This document shows, one piece after another, positions 52,838-61,992 of a DNA stretch of 64,000 nucleotides. The notes below the pieces were generated by a model. The model saw nothing but the letters and a program-made list of their open reading frames with translations. It made no database searches and had not been told where the DNA came from. The DNA comes from an uncultured Oscillospiraceae bacterium. GTDB lineage: Bacteria; Bacillota; Clostridia; Oscillospirales; Oscillospiraceae. The translations under genes were made by a program, and so were the position numbers. The stretch covers positions 1 through 64,000 of the forward strand of contig CAKTVG010000003.1 in the NCBI GenBank assembly GCA_934622035.1, in the 5' to 3' direction. Numbering within the stretch: the first letter of the stretch is position 1; each line of letters begins with the position of its first letter.

Positions 52838-53728
52838 TTATTCCTCCGCCATTGCCAGCAGCTTGCGCATTCTGTGGTTGACCGTGGACTTCGTTGTGGG
52901 CGGGTCATGCAGCTCCGCCAGCTCGTTGAGCGTCGCCTCTGGATGCGCCCGGCGCAGCCGCGCCGTCTCGCGCAGCTTTTCGGGCAGAACCACGCCGCGC
53001 TCCTCCAGCTTCCGCAGAGCAGCCAGCTGCTGCTGTGCCGCGTCCACCGCCTTCGTCACATTCGCCGTATCGCAGTTTGTCTTGCGGTTGGCCTCGTTGC
53101 GCCAGTCCTTTTCGATCTTCGCCTGCATAACCGCCATTGCGCTGACCGGCGCGCCGATGCAGGTCAGGAAATCCTCGATGGAATCGCTCTGCTTATAATA
53201 TAAAACACCGCTTCCCTTGCGCTCGGTCTGCTTGGCGGTCAGATTCATCTCCTGCAACAGCGCTTCCGTTTCGCGGATGACCTTGATGTGCGTCGTGGAA
53301 AGCTCAAGGTGGTAACGCTTCTCCGGATCGGTCACGGAACCGCCCGCCAGGAACGCCCCGCGCAGAAAGGCCCGCTTGCAGCAGTCGTTTTCCAGCAGCG
53401 CCAGATTGACATGCAGCGAGACGCTCGTCTGCGCCGAAAAGCCGCACTGCTCAAACGCGCGGTGAATCTTTTCCGGCTCTGTCAGCATATAAACAAGCTT
53501 TCCTGCCGCCTCCGGCTCCGGCACGACGTCAAAGCGCAGGGCGAAGGCCCGGCGCAGCAGCCGCACCAGCCGCTCTCCGAACTCGCGGTTTTCCGTAACG
53601 ACCCGGATGCAGTCGGCGGTGAAGGTGTTCGCATACAGGAGCGCACCATGCAGCTCCGCCAGAGCGCAGCAGCTCTTTCCCGTTTCCAGGCGGCAGAGCT
53701 CGCTCTTTACGTTTCCGGAAAATGACAC
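52838..53728 (-). CDS. whiA: WhiA DNA-binding protein
   Basis: Gram-positive regulator of division and envelope genes. The 296-residue protein combines a LAGLIDADG-like domain (CKRAFLRGAFLAGGSVTDPE) with a C-terminal HTH (RLRRAHPEATLNELAEL, then STVNHRMRKL). It is usually in an hprK/murB-rapZ-yvcK-whiA block; here rapZ and yvcK are absent and whiA directly follows murB by 12 bases. Confidence 0.93.
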   Translation of the reverse strand: MSFSGNVKSELCRLETGKSCCALAELHGALLYANTFTADCIRVVTENREFGERLVRLLRRAFALRFDVVPEPEAAGKLVYMLTEPEKIHRAFEQCGFSAQTSVSLHVNLALLENDCCKRAFLRGAFLAGGSVTDPEKRYHLELSTTHIKVIRETEALLQEMNLTAKQTERKGSGVLYYKQSDSIEDFLTCIGAPVSAMAVMQAKIEKDWRNEANRKTNCDTANVTKAVDAAQQQLAALRKLEERGVVLPEKLRETARLRRAHPEATLNELAELHDPPTTKSTVNHRMRKLLAMAEE

Positions 53729-53740
53729 CGTTACTCCTCC

Positions 53741-54655
53741 TCACTCCCCGCCCCAGAGCCGAATCTCCGGCTCGAGCAGAATTCCCGAATTCTCCAATAC
53801 GCGTGTGCGAACCTCCTCAATCAGGCGGAGGACATCCGCCGCCGTCGCGCCGCCCTGATTCACGATAAAGCCCGCATGCTTCTGCGAAACCGCCGCCCCG
53901 CCGACGGCGAAGCCCTTCAGGCCCGCCTGCTCGATCAACGCAGCGGCATAGCCGCCCACCGGGCGCTTGAACGCGCTGCCCGCCGAAGGAAGCTCCAGCG
54001 GCTGGGACGCACGGCGCTTTTCCGCCAGCTCCTGCATCCGCGCAGAGATTACCTGCGGTTCTCCCGGCGTTAAGGCGAACACGGTTCGCAAAATCACGGC
54101 ATTTTTCTTCTGGAAGGCGCTCATGCGGTAGGCAAACGCCTGTCCCTCGCCGTTCAGCGCCTGTATTTCACCGTTTTCGTCCAAATACTGCGTCTGCTCT
54201 GCCACCTGGCGGATCTCGCCGCCGTAGGCGCCCGCGTTCATATACACGCCGCCGCCAACGGTGCCCGGAATGCCGTGGGCAAACTCCAGGCCCGTCAAGC
54301 CGCAGTCTCTGGCAAAAATTGCCAGCTTTGCCATCGTAACGCCCGCCATTGCGGCAATTTTTGTCTCGGAGAGGCGCTCCAGACCCGTCAGGCAGTCACG
54401 CGTCACAATCACCAGCCCGCGCACGCCCTCATCCGGTGCAAGCACATTGGTTCCCGCTCCGAGCAGGCGCGGTCGGATATGCAGCTCCGCTGCTGCCTTT
54501 AAAATTGCAGACAGCTCCGCCGCCGTCTGTGGGAAGGCCATCAGCTCCGCCGGGCCGCCGATGCGGAAGGAGGTGTGCCGCGCAAGCGGCTCCTCGCGCC
54601 GCCACTCTACCCGCGGTAATTTCTCGGAAAGTACCTCAAACAGGCCTTGACTCAT
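53741..54655 (-). CDS. murB: UDP-N-acetylenolpyruvoylglucosamine reductase
   Basis: NADPH- and FAD-dependent reduction to UDP-MurNAc. The 304-residue protein shows the FAD-binding segments HTSFRIGGPAE and LGAGTNVLAPDEG, GIPGTVGGGVYMNAGAYGGE and SAGSAFKRP with the catalytic Ser. This is the type II MurB pattern of Gram-positives. Own promoter at 54706-54734 with AGGAGG at the start codon. First gene of murB-whiA-dnaE. Confidence 0.95.
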   Translation of the reverse strand: MSQGLFEVLSEKLPRVEWRREEPLARHTSFRIGGPAELMAFPQTAAELSAILKAAAELHIRPRLLGAGTNVLAPDEGVRGLVIVTRDCLTGLERLSETKIAAMAGVTMAKLAIFARDCGLTGLEFAHGIPGTVGGGVYMNAGAYGGEIRQVAEQTQYLDENGEIQALNGEGQAFAYRMSAFQKKNAVILRTVFALTPGEPQVISARMQELAEKRRASQPLELPSAGSAFKRPVGGYAAALIEQAGLKGFAVGGAAVSQKHAGFIVNQGGATAADVLRLIEEVRTRVLENSGILLEPEIRLWGGE

Positions 54656-54705
54656 AAATAACCTCCTAAATTGCAGGGCAAAACTACTCCATGTTAATCA
54701 TAATT

Positions 54706-54734
54706 AGTATACCACAACTGCGCATTTGTGGCAA
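54706..54734 (-). promoter_or_regulatory. Sigma-A promoter for murB-whiA-dnaE
   Basis: On the minus strand a -35 TTGCCA (54729-54734), a 17-base spacer and a -10 TATACT (54706-54711). Confidence 0.75.
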
Positions 54735-54784
54735 TGCTTTTTCTGGGAGGCCGCGGAAGAAATTCCGTCCGCCAAATCAACCGT

Positions 54785-54817
54785 ATTAAAATAGCGGCTG
54801 CCTTTCGGCAACCGCTA
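54785..54817 (-). terminator. Terminator after the surface beta-helix protein
   Basis: TAGCGG-TGCC (54792-54802) pairs with GGCA-CCGCTA (54807-54817) with one weak position and a four-base loop. The minus strand then reads TTTTAATA. Confidence 0.7.
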
Positions 54818-54834
54818 CAGGAGGTTATTTCTGT

Positions 54835-57090
54835 TTACTTTTCCGTGCGCTTTCTGGCCACGGCACAGCAGACAGCCGCAGCGCCGCACAGGAGCAGCAG
54901 CGCCGACCAGCCCATCAGGCCGCTTTCGTCGCCGGTCTTCGGCGCATCGGCAAGCTTCGGAAGGACGGTGTCCGCCTTGGCAATTTCCCTGGTCGCAGAC
55001 TCGTCGGCAAAGTACTTGCCGCAGTCCTTGCAGAACCAATACGCGATGTTGCCCTCGGCCTTCTTCGTCGCCGCCTTGGCAGGAACATGCGTCAAGCCGA
55101 CATGGTTCTTCGCATCAATCTCGCCGTAAGCCTCGCCGCAAACCTCGCACTTCGCCTTTGCGGTGCAGGCCGCCTCGCCGCCGGTATGCGCATTGAGAAT
55201 TGTCACATGCTTTCTTGCAAGGAAGAAGATGTAGTAGCCGTCCTCCGTCTCGCAGCTGACGACAACATCAAACGCATCTTCATTCTTATCATACCAGCTT
55301 GCCTCGACGGTCGCCGTGTAAACGCCGTCCTTCTCGCTCAGCGCCACATTGGAGCCGACCATAGGAAACTCATATCCGGCGTAGCCCGTGCAGCCCTCCG
55401 GAAGCGCAAAGGTGAAAACATAATCCTGCGTCCGGCAGACGCGATCCGCGCCGGCAATCGTAACGGTCGGAATGTCCTTCTTTTCCGTCTCAAAGCCGCA
55501 GTTTTCGCACTTCTTCCAATACTTATGGTCGTCTCTCTTCCAGAGGAAGCTGTGTGCTCCCGTCGGGGCAATAGTCCCGCCGCAGACGGAGCAGACCGTC
55601 TCCTCCGCACAGTTCGTGGGGTTGGTGTTCCCGGAATGGTCGCATGCCATCCAGTGCGCCGTCAGGATGAGATTCTCGGTCACCGCACTGTCAAAGTCAT
55701 ACACGCCGTTGTTCAGATACCAGCTCTCCAGCGCCTGGCCGGCCTTCTTGGGGGCCTCGGGCGCAGCGGCCCTTTCGCCGGACTGCAAAACCTGCACGGC
55801 ATACCTCTCGCCGTCAACCTCATAGGTCACGGTCAGGCCGTCGATCATGCCATTTCCTTCCGCGGTCAGCGTACCATAGAACAGGCCGCCGCGAATGCTG
55901 CCGTAAGTACAGGTCACACTGCCGCGGAAAATACCCGCTTCCAGCTTGGCGTTGGCTCTGCCGCCGGAGGAAAGCGCCGCTTCCAGCTTCACCGCACCTA
56001 CAAACTGCGTGTCAGCGGTCGCATCCGCGTCTTGCAAAAGCTCGCCGTAAGCGATATATACCGTATCCTCGACCGTACCGCCGTCGGCATACATCACGCC
56101 TGCGCCGCTGACCAGGTCGCCGCGCAGCGCAATGCCTGCGCCCTTCGGTGCGGTGCAGCCATGGATGCTCGCTTTGCCGGACATGGTCAGGCAGCCGTTG
56201 TCGCTCGTCAATACGCCGCCGCCCATTGCTTTTGCGGAGCAGCTTTTGATTTCCGCATTTCCGGACATCTCAAAGCTTGCCTGCCACAGATACACGGCGC
56301 CGCCGCTGTATTTTGCGCTGCAATCGGAAATTGTACCGCCGGTCATCACAGTGCTGCCGTCCATGCCGAATATGCCGCCGCCGTTCTGATCCGCCGCGCA
56401 TTCGGCAATGGTGCCGCCGGTCATTGTAAAGCTGCCGCGGGAGTAGACACCCGCGCCGCCGGACGTACCGCAGCCCTCGACCATCAAATCAACACAGCCG
56501 ACAATGCTGCCACCTTCCATCCGGAAGGTTCCATCGTTGTAAACGCCGCCGCCTCTGCCGGAATCGCTGCCGTCCTTGCCTGCGGCGATGCAGCCGGCAA
56601 TGCTACCGCCCTGCATGGTAAACGTGCCGCAATTATACACACCACCACCACGATAGGTGCTGCTGTGCTGACTGCCCGTGCCGCCGGTGATCACGCCGCC
56701 GTTTATGGTTTTCGTGCCCTTCGCCTCATCGAGCGTCCACAGGCCGCTTTCGGCCACGGTGAACTTGTGCTCGGTCTTCGGCGCGCTGTCCTTCAGCGTC
56801 AGATTTCCGGCGGTTTCCACCTTGATCACGCTGCCATTGGTCTTGCCGTCAAGCTTCAGAACCTTGCCGTTCAGGTCAAGCGTGACCGTCCGGGCAATAT
56901 TCAGGGTGCTGCCGACGGTAATATCTGCCGTCAGCTTGATTTCTTCGGCTGCGGTATCCGCCAGAGCGGCGGTCAGTGCATCAGCCGTTGCCGCCTCGCG
57001 CACCACGGAACCTTCGGCAAACGCCTGAGGCGCCAGCAGACACGCTGCGAGGCACAGGGATAGTAGAATGCTGAAAATTCGCTGTTTCAT
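54835..57090 (-). CDS. Cell-surface beta-helix protein with PKTGD sorting tail
   Basis: A 751-residue exported protein. A signal peptide (cleavage after AFA, about residue 25) is followed by a right-handed beta-helix domain (about 40-410) with repeats of the form GGGVYNxGTFxMxGGSI. An InlB-type repeat follows (VTYEVDGERYAVQVL to LTAHW), then several Cys-rich zinc-ribbon-like segments (CSVCGG, CENCGF, CEVCGE, CKDCGK). The tail PKTGD (717-721), a hydrophobic helix and RKRTEK is a sortase signal. Probably wall-anchored and involved in adhesion or polymer contact. AGGAGG precedes the ATG. It is inserted between hprK and murB. Confidence 0.85.
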   Translation of the reverse strand: MKQRIFSILLSLCLAACLLAPQAFAEGSVVREAATADALTAALADTAAEEIKLTADITVGSTLNIARTVTLDLNGKVLKLDGKTNGSVIKVETAGNLTLKDSAPKTEHKFTVAESGLWTLDEAKGTKTINGGVITGGTGSQHSSTYRGGGVYNCGTFTMQGGSIAGCIAAGKDGSDSGRGGGVYNDGTFRMEGGSIVGCVDLMVEGCGTSGGAGVYSRGSFTMTGGTIAECAADQNGGGIFGMDGSTVMTGGTISDCSAKYSGGAVYLWQASFEMSGNAEIKSCSAKAMGGGVLTSDNGCLTMSGKASIHGCTAPKGAGIALRGDLVSGAGVMYADGGTVEDTVYIAYGELLQDADATADTQFVGAVKLEAALSSGGRANAKLEAGIFRGSVTCTYGSIRGGLFYGTLTAEGNGMIDGLTVTYEVDGERYAVQVLQSGERAAAPEAPKKAGQALESWYLNNGVYDFDSAVTENLILTAHWMACDHSGNTNPTNCAEETVCSVCGGTIAPTGAHSFLWKRDDHKYWKKCENCGFETEKKDIPTVTIAGADRVCRTQDYVFTFALPEGCTGYAGYEFPMVGSNVALSEKDGVYTATVEASWYDKNEDAFDVVVSCETEDGYYIFFLARKHVTILNAHTGGEAACTAKAKCEVCGEAYGEIDAKNHVGLTHVPAKAATKKAEGNIAYWFCKDCGKYFADESATREIAKADTVLPKLADAPKTGDESGLMGWSALLLLCGAAAVCCAVARKRTEK

Positions 57091-57129
57091 ATTGTCCCCT
57101 CCTGAAAAATATGCAAATAAGGGAATCCC

Positions 57130-58080
57130 TTAAAAGCTCTGACCCACACTCTGATCAAAATGACGGTTGATCTGCTCCGTGAACTCCGCAGCGGCATTGT
57201 AACCCATTTTTTTCTGACGGTTGTTCATCGCCGCAATTTCGAGGATAATGGCGAGATTTCTGCCCGGCTTGATGGGGATGGTGATTGCCGGAACCTTCAC
57301 GCCGAGCAGATCCATATACTGATCCTCCAGGCCCAGGCGGTCATAGATCTGCTCCGGGCTCCAGGGAACGATGTTGATGACGAGGTTGATCGCCGTCTCG
57401 TTCTTGATGGAAGCCATGCCGAAAAGCTTCGCAACGTTTATAACGCCGATGCCGCGAATCTCAATATAATTGCGGATCAGCTCCGGCGCAGTGCCGATCA
57501 GGGAATTGTCGGCAATCTTGCGAATTTCGACCGCGTCGTCCGCGATCAGCCGGTGGCCGCGCTTCAGAAGCTCGGCAGCGGCCTCGCTCTTGCCTATGCC
57601 GCTTTCTCCCATCAGGAGCAGGCCCTCGCCATAGACCTCGACCAGAACGCCATGGCGCGCAATGCGCGGCGCGAGCGCGTTTTTCAGGTAGGTAATCAGG
57701 CTGGAAACCACATAGGAGGTCGATTCCAGGCAGCGGAGAATGGTAATGTCATATTTCTGCGCCATTTCCATGCATTCGGGCATCGGCTCGATGTTTCTGG
57801 CGAAAATCAGCGCAGGAATCTTATGAGAAAACAGCTCCTCAAAAATCGCCTCCAGCCGCTCGTGGCTGAGCGTGCGCAGATAGGTGGACTCTGCGTTGCC
57901 GATCACCTGAAGGCGCAGGGGTTCAAAATGATTGAAAAAGCCGGTGAGCTGCAAGCCGGGACGCATGACCTCTTCGACCATGAGCTGCACCTTGTCGTAG
58001 TTCGCCGCCTTATAGCTCACCGTCAGATTGAATTCCTCCACGAGCTGCCGCAGCGGAACGCTGTATGAATTCATCGGCAT
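57130..58080 (-). CDS. hprK: HPr kinase/phosphorylase
   Basis: Phosphorylates and dephosphorylates Ser46 of HPr for carbon catabolite control. The 316-residue protein has an N-terminal domain, the P-loop GESGIGKS (158-165), His143 in HGVLVEVYGEG and the signature EIRGIGVINV. It starts at ATG 58080 with GGAGG seven bases upstream. Own strong promoter. Confidence 0.96.
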   Translation of the reverse strand: MPMNSYSVPLRQLVEEFNLTVSYKAANYDKVQLMVEEVMRPGLQLTGFFNHFEPLRLQVIGNAESTYLRTLSHERLEAIFEELFSHKIPALIFARNIEPMPECMEMAQKYDITILRCLESTSYVVSSLITYLKNALAPRIARHGVLVEVYGEGLLLMGESGIGKSEAAAELLKRGHRLIADDAVEIRKIADNSLIGTAPELIRNYIEIRGIGVINVAKLFGMASIKNETAINLVINIVPWSPEQIYDRLGLEDQYMDLLGVKVPAITIPIKPGRNLAIILEIAAMNNRQKKMGYNAAAEFTEQINRHFDQSVGQSF

Positions 58081-58111
58081 GACATATCCTCCGTGTGTTC
58101 TTTTTTATTTT

Positions 58112-58140
58112 ATTATAGTCGATTCTCTGCACTTACGCAA
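58112..58140 (-). promoter_or_regulatory. Sigma-A promoter for hprK
   Basis: On the minus strand a -35 TTGCGT (58135-58140), a 17-base spacer and a perfect -10 TATAAT (58112-58117). Confidence 0.75.
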
Positions 58141-58188
58141 GCTTTCCCGCGAATTCTGAAAAAAATATATTTTTTTGAAAATTTTCTC

Positions 58189-58217
58189 TTGCTTTTCTCG
58201 CGAAATTCTGATAATAT
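58189..58217 (+). promoter_or_regulatory. Sigma-A promoter for rpmB
   Basis: A -35 TTGCTT (58189-58194), a 17-base spacer and a -10 TAATAT (58212-58217), about 60 bases before the rpmB start. Confidence 0.7.
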
Positions 58218-58279
58218 ACATAGCGGCGTCTTCGGGCGCCGGATATTCTGAGATTTTCAAACGATTGGAGGTGCAGCAA

Positions 58280-58468
58280 TTGGCAAAGTGCGATATTTGC
58301 GGCAAGGGCGTTACGTTTGGCATTAAGGTTTCCCACTCCCATAGACGTTCCAACAGAGCTTGGAAGCCCAACGTGAAGCGTGTGAAAGCAATCGTTGACG
58401 GTTCTCCCCGCCATGTATACGTCTGTACAAGATGCCTCCGTTCCAATAAGGTTGAGCGCGCAATCTGA
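58280..58468 (+). CDS. rpmB: 50S ribosomal protein L28 (TTG start)
   Basis: Large-subunit protein. The 62-residue product reads MAKCDICGKGVTFGIKVSHS at the start and holds paired CxxC motifs (CDIC and CTRC), the zinc-binding form of L28. The only start fitting the family length is TTG at 58280, with GGAGGTG nine bases upstream. A longer frame opening at 58175 spans the promoter and is rejected. Confidence 0.94.
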   Translation: MAKCDICGKGVTFGIKVSHSHRRSNRAWKPNVKRVKAIVDGSPRHVYVCTRCLRSNKVERAI

Positions 58469-58511
58469 TTTCAGCCGTTGCGGTCAACTCCGACAACTGA
58501 ACGACGAACTG

Positions 58512-58548
58512 ACTCCCGATGCATTGGTGCACCGGGAGTTTTGTTTTG
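58512..58548 (+). terminator. Terminator after rpmB
   Basis: ACTCCCGATGCA (58512-58523) pairs with TGCACCGGGAGT (58528-58539) apart from one mismatch, followed by TTTGTTTTG. Confidence 0.75.
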
Positions 58549-58562
58549 CCTCGTCTGGCGCT

Positions 58563-58604
58563 AAAAGTGCACCCCTGCGAAAGGTCCGCAGGGGTGCGCT
58601 TTTT
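58563..58604 (-). terminator. Terminator after the gtrA-like gene
   Basis: A 13-bp stem around GCGCACCCCTGCG (58587-58599 on the minus strand, pairing with 58567-58579, one mismatch) is followed on the minus strand by TTTTAG. It adjoins the stop codon of the GtrA-type gene. Confidence 0.75.
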
Positions 58605-59011
58605 CATTTTTTCTCTCTGGTATCGATGCTGCCGCGGAAGACCACAAAACGGTCGTAAAGGAATTCCAAAACGAAATTCAAAACCATATTCACAGCCGTG
58701 ACCAGATATTCGTTCCAGTGATGTACCTCCGTCAGCCGGTGCTCCAGCCAGGTGGACGCCGGGGTGAACACGCAGTAAAACGCAAACACCAGCAGCATCG
58801 CCACAGGCACGTTATTTGCCGACTGGAACGTATAGCGCCGGTTCAGCGTAAAGTTCCAGACGACCGACAGCACCAAGGCGATCAGATAGCTCAGCCAGTA
58901 ATCCAGATGCGCCAGCTCGTTGAGCAGCGTAAATGCGCCGATCTGGATGATTCCCGCCGAGACGGAAAACAACAGGAATTTCAGGGAGCGCAGCAGCTCT
59001 TTCTTCTTCAT
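58604..59011 (-). CDS. GtrA-like membrane protein
   Basis: A 135-residue protein with four hydrophobic segments of the GtrA family (FLLFSVSAGIIQIGAFTLLN, then SVVWNFTLNRRYTF). These proteins are thought to help flip lipid-linked sugars for glycosylation of cell-surface polymers. ATG at 59011 overlaps the gpsA stop as ATGA; a GTG three codons earlier is the alternative. Last gene of the lipoprotein-der-plsY-gpsA run. Confidence 0.85.
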   Translation of the reverse strand: MKKKELLRSLKFLLFSVSAGIIQIGAFTLLNELAHLDYWLSYLIALVLSVVWNFTLNRRYTFQSANNVPVAMLLVFAFYCVFTPASTWLEHRLTEVHHWNEYLVTAVNMVLNFVLEFLYDRFVVFRGSIDTREKK

Positions 59012-60009
59012 CGTGCCCACTCCGCGTTTTCGGTTTCGCAGGTTTTCTGCCGCGCCATCAGATGATGGATTGCCTCGCGGGCGTCCGCGCCGCAGTACAG
59101 AACGTTGTACGCCGCCTCAGTGATCGGCATATTGACCTTGTGCTTCTGCGCAAGCTCCCAGGCGGAGCGTGCCGCATAGTAGCCCTCGACCACGGCGCCG
59201 ACCTGACGCATGGCGTCCTGCACACCGACGCCCTCGCCGATCAGGATGCCTGCACGGCGGTTGCGCGAATGCATGGAGGTGCAGGTAACGATCAGGTCGC
59301 CCACACCGGCAAGGCCCGCCAGCGTTTCGCGCTGCGCACCCAGCGCCATGCCCAGCCGCGCCACCTCTGCAAGACCGCGCGTCATCAAAAGCGCCTTGGT
59401 GTTGTCGCCGTAGCCCATGCCGTCGCAGACGCCCGCGCAGAGCGCCACGACGTTCTTAAACGCCGCGCCCAGCTCCACGCCGACGGGGTCAGGGCAGGTA
59501 TAGACGCGCAGGCGGTCGTTCATAAACGCAGCCTGCACCTTTTCCGCCAGCGCACGGTCGCGGCAGGCCGCAACCACGCCGGTGGGAATGCCGCGGCTGA
59601 CCTCCTCGGCGTGAGAAGGTCCGGACAGCGCCACCACAGGCAGCCCCGTCTCCTGCGAGACGATCTCGGACATACGGCAGCCGGTTCCCTCTTCGATGCC
59701 CTTGGTTACGGACACGAGCGTCATGCGCGCCGAAACATAGGGCGCAAAGGTCTTTGCCGTTCCGCGTACCGCAAAGGAGGGCGTGGCAAACACGGCCATG
59801 TCCTTGTCCCGCGCCTGTGCAGGATCGGAGGTAAAATACAGCTCCTTCGGCAGCTCCACGCCCGGCAAATAGGGGTTCTGCCGTGTTTTTTCCAGGTTTT
59901 CGCTTTCCGCGGCGCAGTAGGACCAGAGCGTCACCTCATGGCCGTTCTTCTGCAGGAGCATGGCCAGCGCCGTGCCCCAGCCGCCGCTGCCGATCACGAT
60001 GATTTGCAT
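59008..60009 (-). CDS. gpsA: Glycerol-3-phosphate dehydrogenase [NAD(P)+]
   Basis: Makes sn-glycerol-3-phosphate for phospholipid synthesis. The 333-residue protein has the N-terminal nucleotide motif GSGGWGTALA (7-16), VTKGIEEGTG, LSGPSHAEEV and KNVVALCAGVCDGMGYGDN with the catalytic Lys. It follows plsY after 10 bases, a functionally linked pair. Confidence 0.96.
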   Translation of the reverse strand: MQIIVIGSGGWGTALAMLLQKNGHEVTLWSYCAAESENLEKTRQNPYLPGVELPKELYFTSDPAQARDKDMAVFATPSFAVRGTAKTFAPYVSARMTLVSVTKGIEEGTGCRMSEIVSQETGLPVVALSGPSHAEEVSRGIPTGVVAACRDRALAEKVQAAFMNDRLRVYTCPDPVGVELGAAFKNVVALCAGVCDGMGYGDNTKALLMTRGLAEVARLGMALGAQRETLAGLAGVGDLIVTCTSMHSRNRRAGILIGEGVGVQDAMRQVGAVVEGYYAARSAWELAQKHKVNMPITEAAYNVLYCGADAREAIHHLMARQKTCETENAEWAR

Positions 60010-60019
60010 GGCAAAAGCC

Positions 60020-60637
60020 TCACTTTCGCTGAGATTTCTTCAAATAGGTTTTTGTCTCCTGCCCGCGCAGCAGGCGTACGATGTTGCTTCTGTGCATAAA
60101 CAGCGCCAGCAGCGCGACGCCCACACCAATCAGTGCGATATCCAGCCGGTCGCGGAAGAAGATCAAAAACGCGGCGGCATAGCCGAGCGCCGCAACGACC
60201 GAGCCGAGAGAGACAAGATGCGTCGTAAAGAACAGAATCAAAAAGACGGAAAACAGAATTGCAAAGATACGCCAGTCCATCATCAGCGCCAGCGCACCGG
60301 CGCAGATAATCCCCTTGCCGCCGCGGAAGCGATAGTAGACCGGAAAAATATGGCCCACCTGCGCCGCCGCGCCCGCAATCATCTTGCCGAGCTGCGGATC
60401 GGACGGCAGCAGCCACATGCCGAGCAGGCACGCCGCAACGGTCTTGAGTACATCAATCGCCGCAACCAGAATGGTCGCCGCGCCGCCGTAGTTGCGCAGA
60501 TAGTTGGTCAGTCCTGCATTGCCGCTGCCCTTTTTGCGCACGTCGTCGCGCAGGAACACATGAGACACCACAATTGCGCCGTTCAGGCCGCCGAGCAGAT
60601 AGCCCGCAAGCAGACAGGCTGCAATTCTCCAGGCCAT
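60020..60637 (-). CDS. plsY: Acyl-phosphate:glycerol-3-phosphate acyltransferase
   Basis: First acylation step of phosphatidic acid synthesis, in the membrane. The 205-residue protein has about five hydrophobic segments and the PlsY motifs GSGNAGLTNYLRNYG, VGHIFPVYYRFRGGKG and a C-terminal RHxxN-like HRSNIVRLL. ATG at 60637 follows AAGGAGG and starts three bases after the der stop. An in-frame GTG two codons earlier is possible. Confidence 0.95.
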   Translation of the reverse strand: MAWRIAACLLAGYLLGGLNGAIVVSHVFLRDDVRKKGSGNAGLTNYLRNYGGAATILVAAIDVLKTVAACLLGMWLLPSDPQLGKMIAGAAAQVGHIFPVYYRFRGGKGIICAGALALMMDWRIFAILFSVFLILFFTTHLVSLGSVVAALGYAAAFLIFFRDRLDIALIGVGVALLALFMHRSNIVRLLRGQETKTYLKKSQRK

Positions 60638-60639
60638 GC

Positions 60640-61968
60640 TCACTCCTCCTTATCACCCTTCTGGCGGATGGTAATTTTGACCGGCGTTCCCTCCAGGCCG
60701 AACACCGCGCGAATCTGATTTTCCAGGTAGCGCTGGTAGGAAAAATGGAACAGCCGTGCGTCGTTGCAGAAGATCACAAAGTGCGGCGGCTTCACGCCGA
60801 CCTGCGTCATATAGTAGATTTTCAGGCGGCGTCCCTTGTCCGTGGGAGGCTGCACACGCGCCGTGGCATCCTCGAGGATGTTGTTGAGCATGCCAGTCGT
60901 GATGCGCATGGCGCTCTGGTTGGCAACGATATTGATCAGCTCAAAGAGCTTGCCGACGCGCTGTCCGGTCAGGGCGGAGATGAACAGCACCGGCGCATAG
61001 GTCATATAGCCCAGATCCTGGCGGATCTTTGCCGTCATCTCGTTCATGGTGTTCGTCTCTTTTTCGAGCATGTCCCACTTATTGACGACGATGATGCTCG
61101 CCTTGCCCGCCTCGTGCGCCAGCCCGGCAATTTTGGTATCCTGCTCCGTAACGCCCTCATTGGCGTCGATCAGGATCAGGCAGACATCCGCACGGTCGAT
61201 GGCAGCAATGGAGCGCATATTGGAATACTTTTCAATCGCGTCGTCCACCTTGGACTTGCGGCGCATTCCCGCCGTGTCGATAAAGCGGTATTTGCCGAAC
61301 TCGTTTTCAAACAGGCTGTCGATGGCGTCGCGCGTCGTGCCGGCAACGTCGGAGACGATCACGCGCTCCTGTCCGAGGATGCGGTTAAGCAGGCTGGACT
61401 TGCCGACATTGGGCTTGCCGACGATGGCGACATTGATGATCTCTCCGTCCTCCTCGTCCCCGCTCTCCTCCGGGAAATGCGCAACGCACCAGTCGAGCAG
61501 ATCGCCTGTACCGTGGCCGTGAACTGCGGAGACCTCAATCGGGTCGCCCAGCCCCAGCGCATAGAATTCATAGACATTCGGGTCGGTCGTGCCGACGGAG
61601 TCGCACTTGTTGACCGCCAGGCACACCGGCTTTTTGCTGCGCAGCAGCATGGACGCCACGTCCTGATCGGCAGCGGTGACGCCGGTCTTGACGTCCGTGA
61701 CCATCACGATCACATCTGCCGTTGCAATGGCGATCTCCGCCTGACGACGCATGAACTTCAGCATCTCGCTGTCCGTATTCGGCTCGATACCGCCGGTATC
61801 CACCAGTTCAAAATCCCTGCCGTTCCAGTCGCAGGCGCCGTAGATGCGGTCGCGGGTCACGCCCGGCGTGTCCTCTACGATTGCGGTGCGCCTGCCGGTC
61901 AGCTTATTAAACAGCATCGACTTGCCCACATTGGGCCTGCCGACAATGGCAACCAAAGGCTTTCCCAT
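60640..61968 (-). CDS. der: GTPase Der (EngA)
   Basis: Essential GTPase for 50S subunit assembly. The 442-residue protein has two GTPase domains, with P-loops GRPNVGKS (10-17) and GKPNVGKS (about 184-191), each with its own DxxG and NKxD (AVNKCD, VVNKWD), and a C-terminal KH-like domain. Second gene of the run. Confidence 0.97.
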   Translation of the reverse strand: MGKPLVAIVGRPNVGKSMLFNKLTGRRTAIVEDTPGVTRDRIYGACDWNGRDFELVDTGGIEPNTDSEMLKFMRRQAEIAIATADVIVMVTDVKTGVTAADQDVASMLLRSKKPVCLAVNKCDSVGTTDPNVYEFYALGLGDPIEVSAVHGHGTGDLLDWCVAHFPEESGDEEDGEIINVAIVGKPNVGKSSLLNRILGQERVIVSDVAGTTRDAIDSLFENEFGKYRFIDTAGMRRKSKVDDAIEKYSNMRSIAAIDRADVCLILIDANEGVTEQDTKIAGLAHEAGKASIIVVNKWDMLEKETNTMNEMTAKIRQDLGYMTYAPVLFISALTGQRVGKLFELINIVANQSAMRITTGMLNNILEDATARVQPPTDKGRRLKIYYMTQVGVKPPHFVIFCNDARLFHFSYQRYLENQIRAVFGLEGTPVKITIRQKGDKEE

Positions 61969-61992
61969 TGTTTTCTCCTCTCTCTGCGGCGC

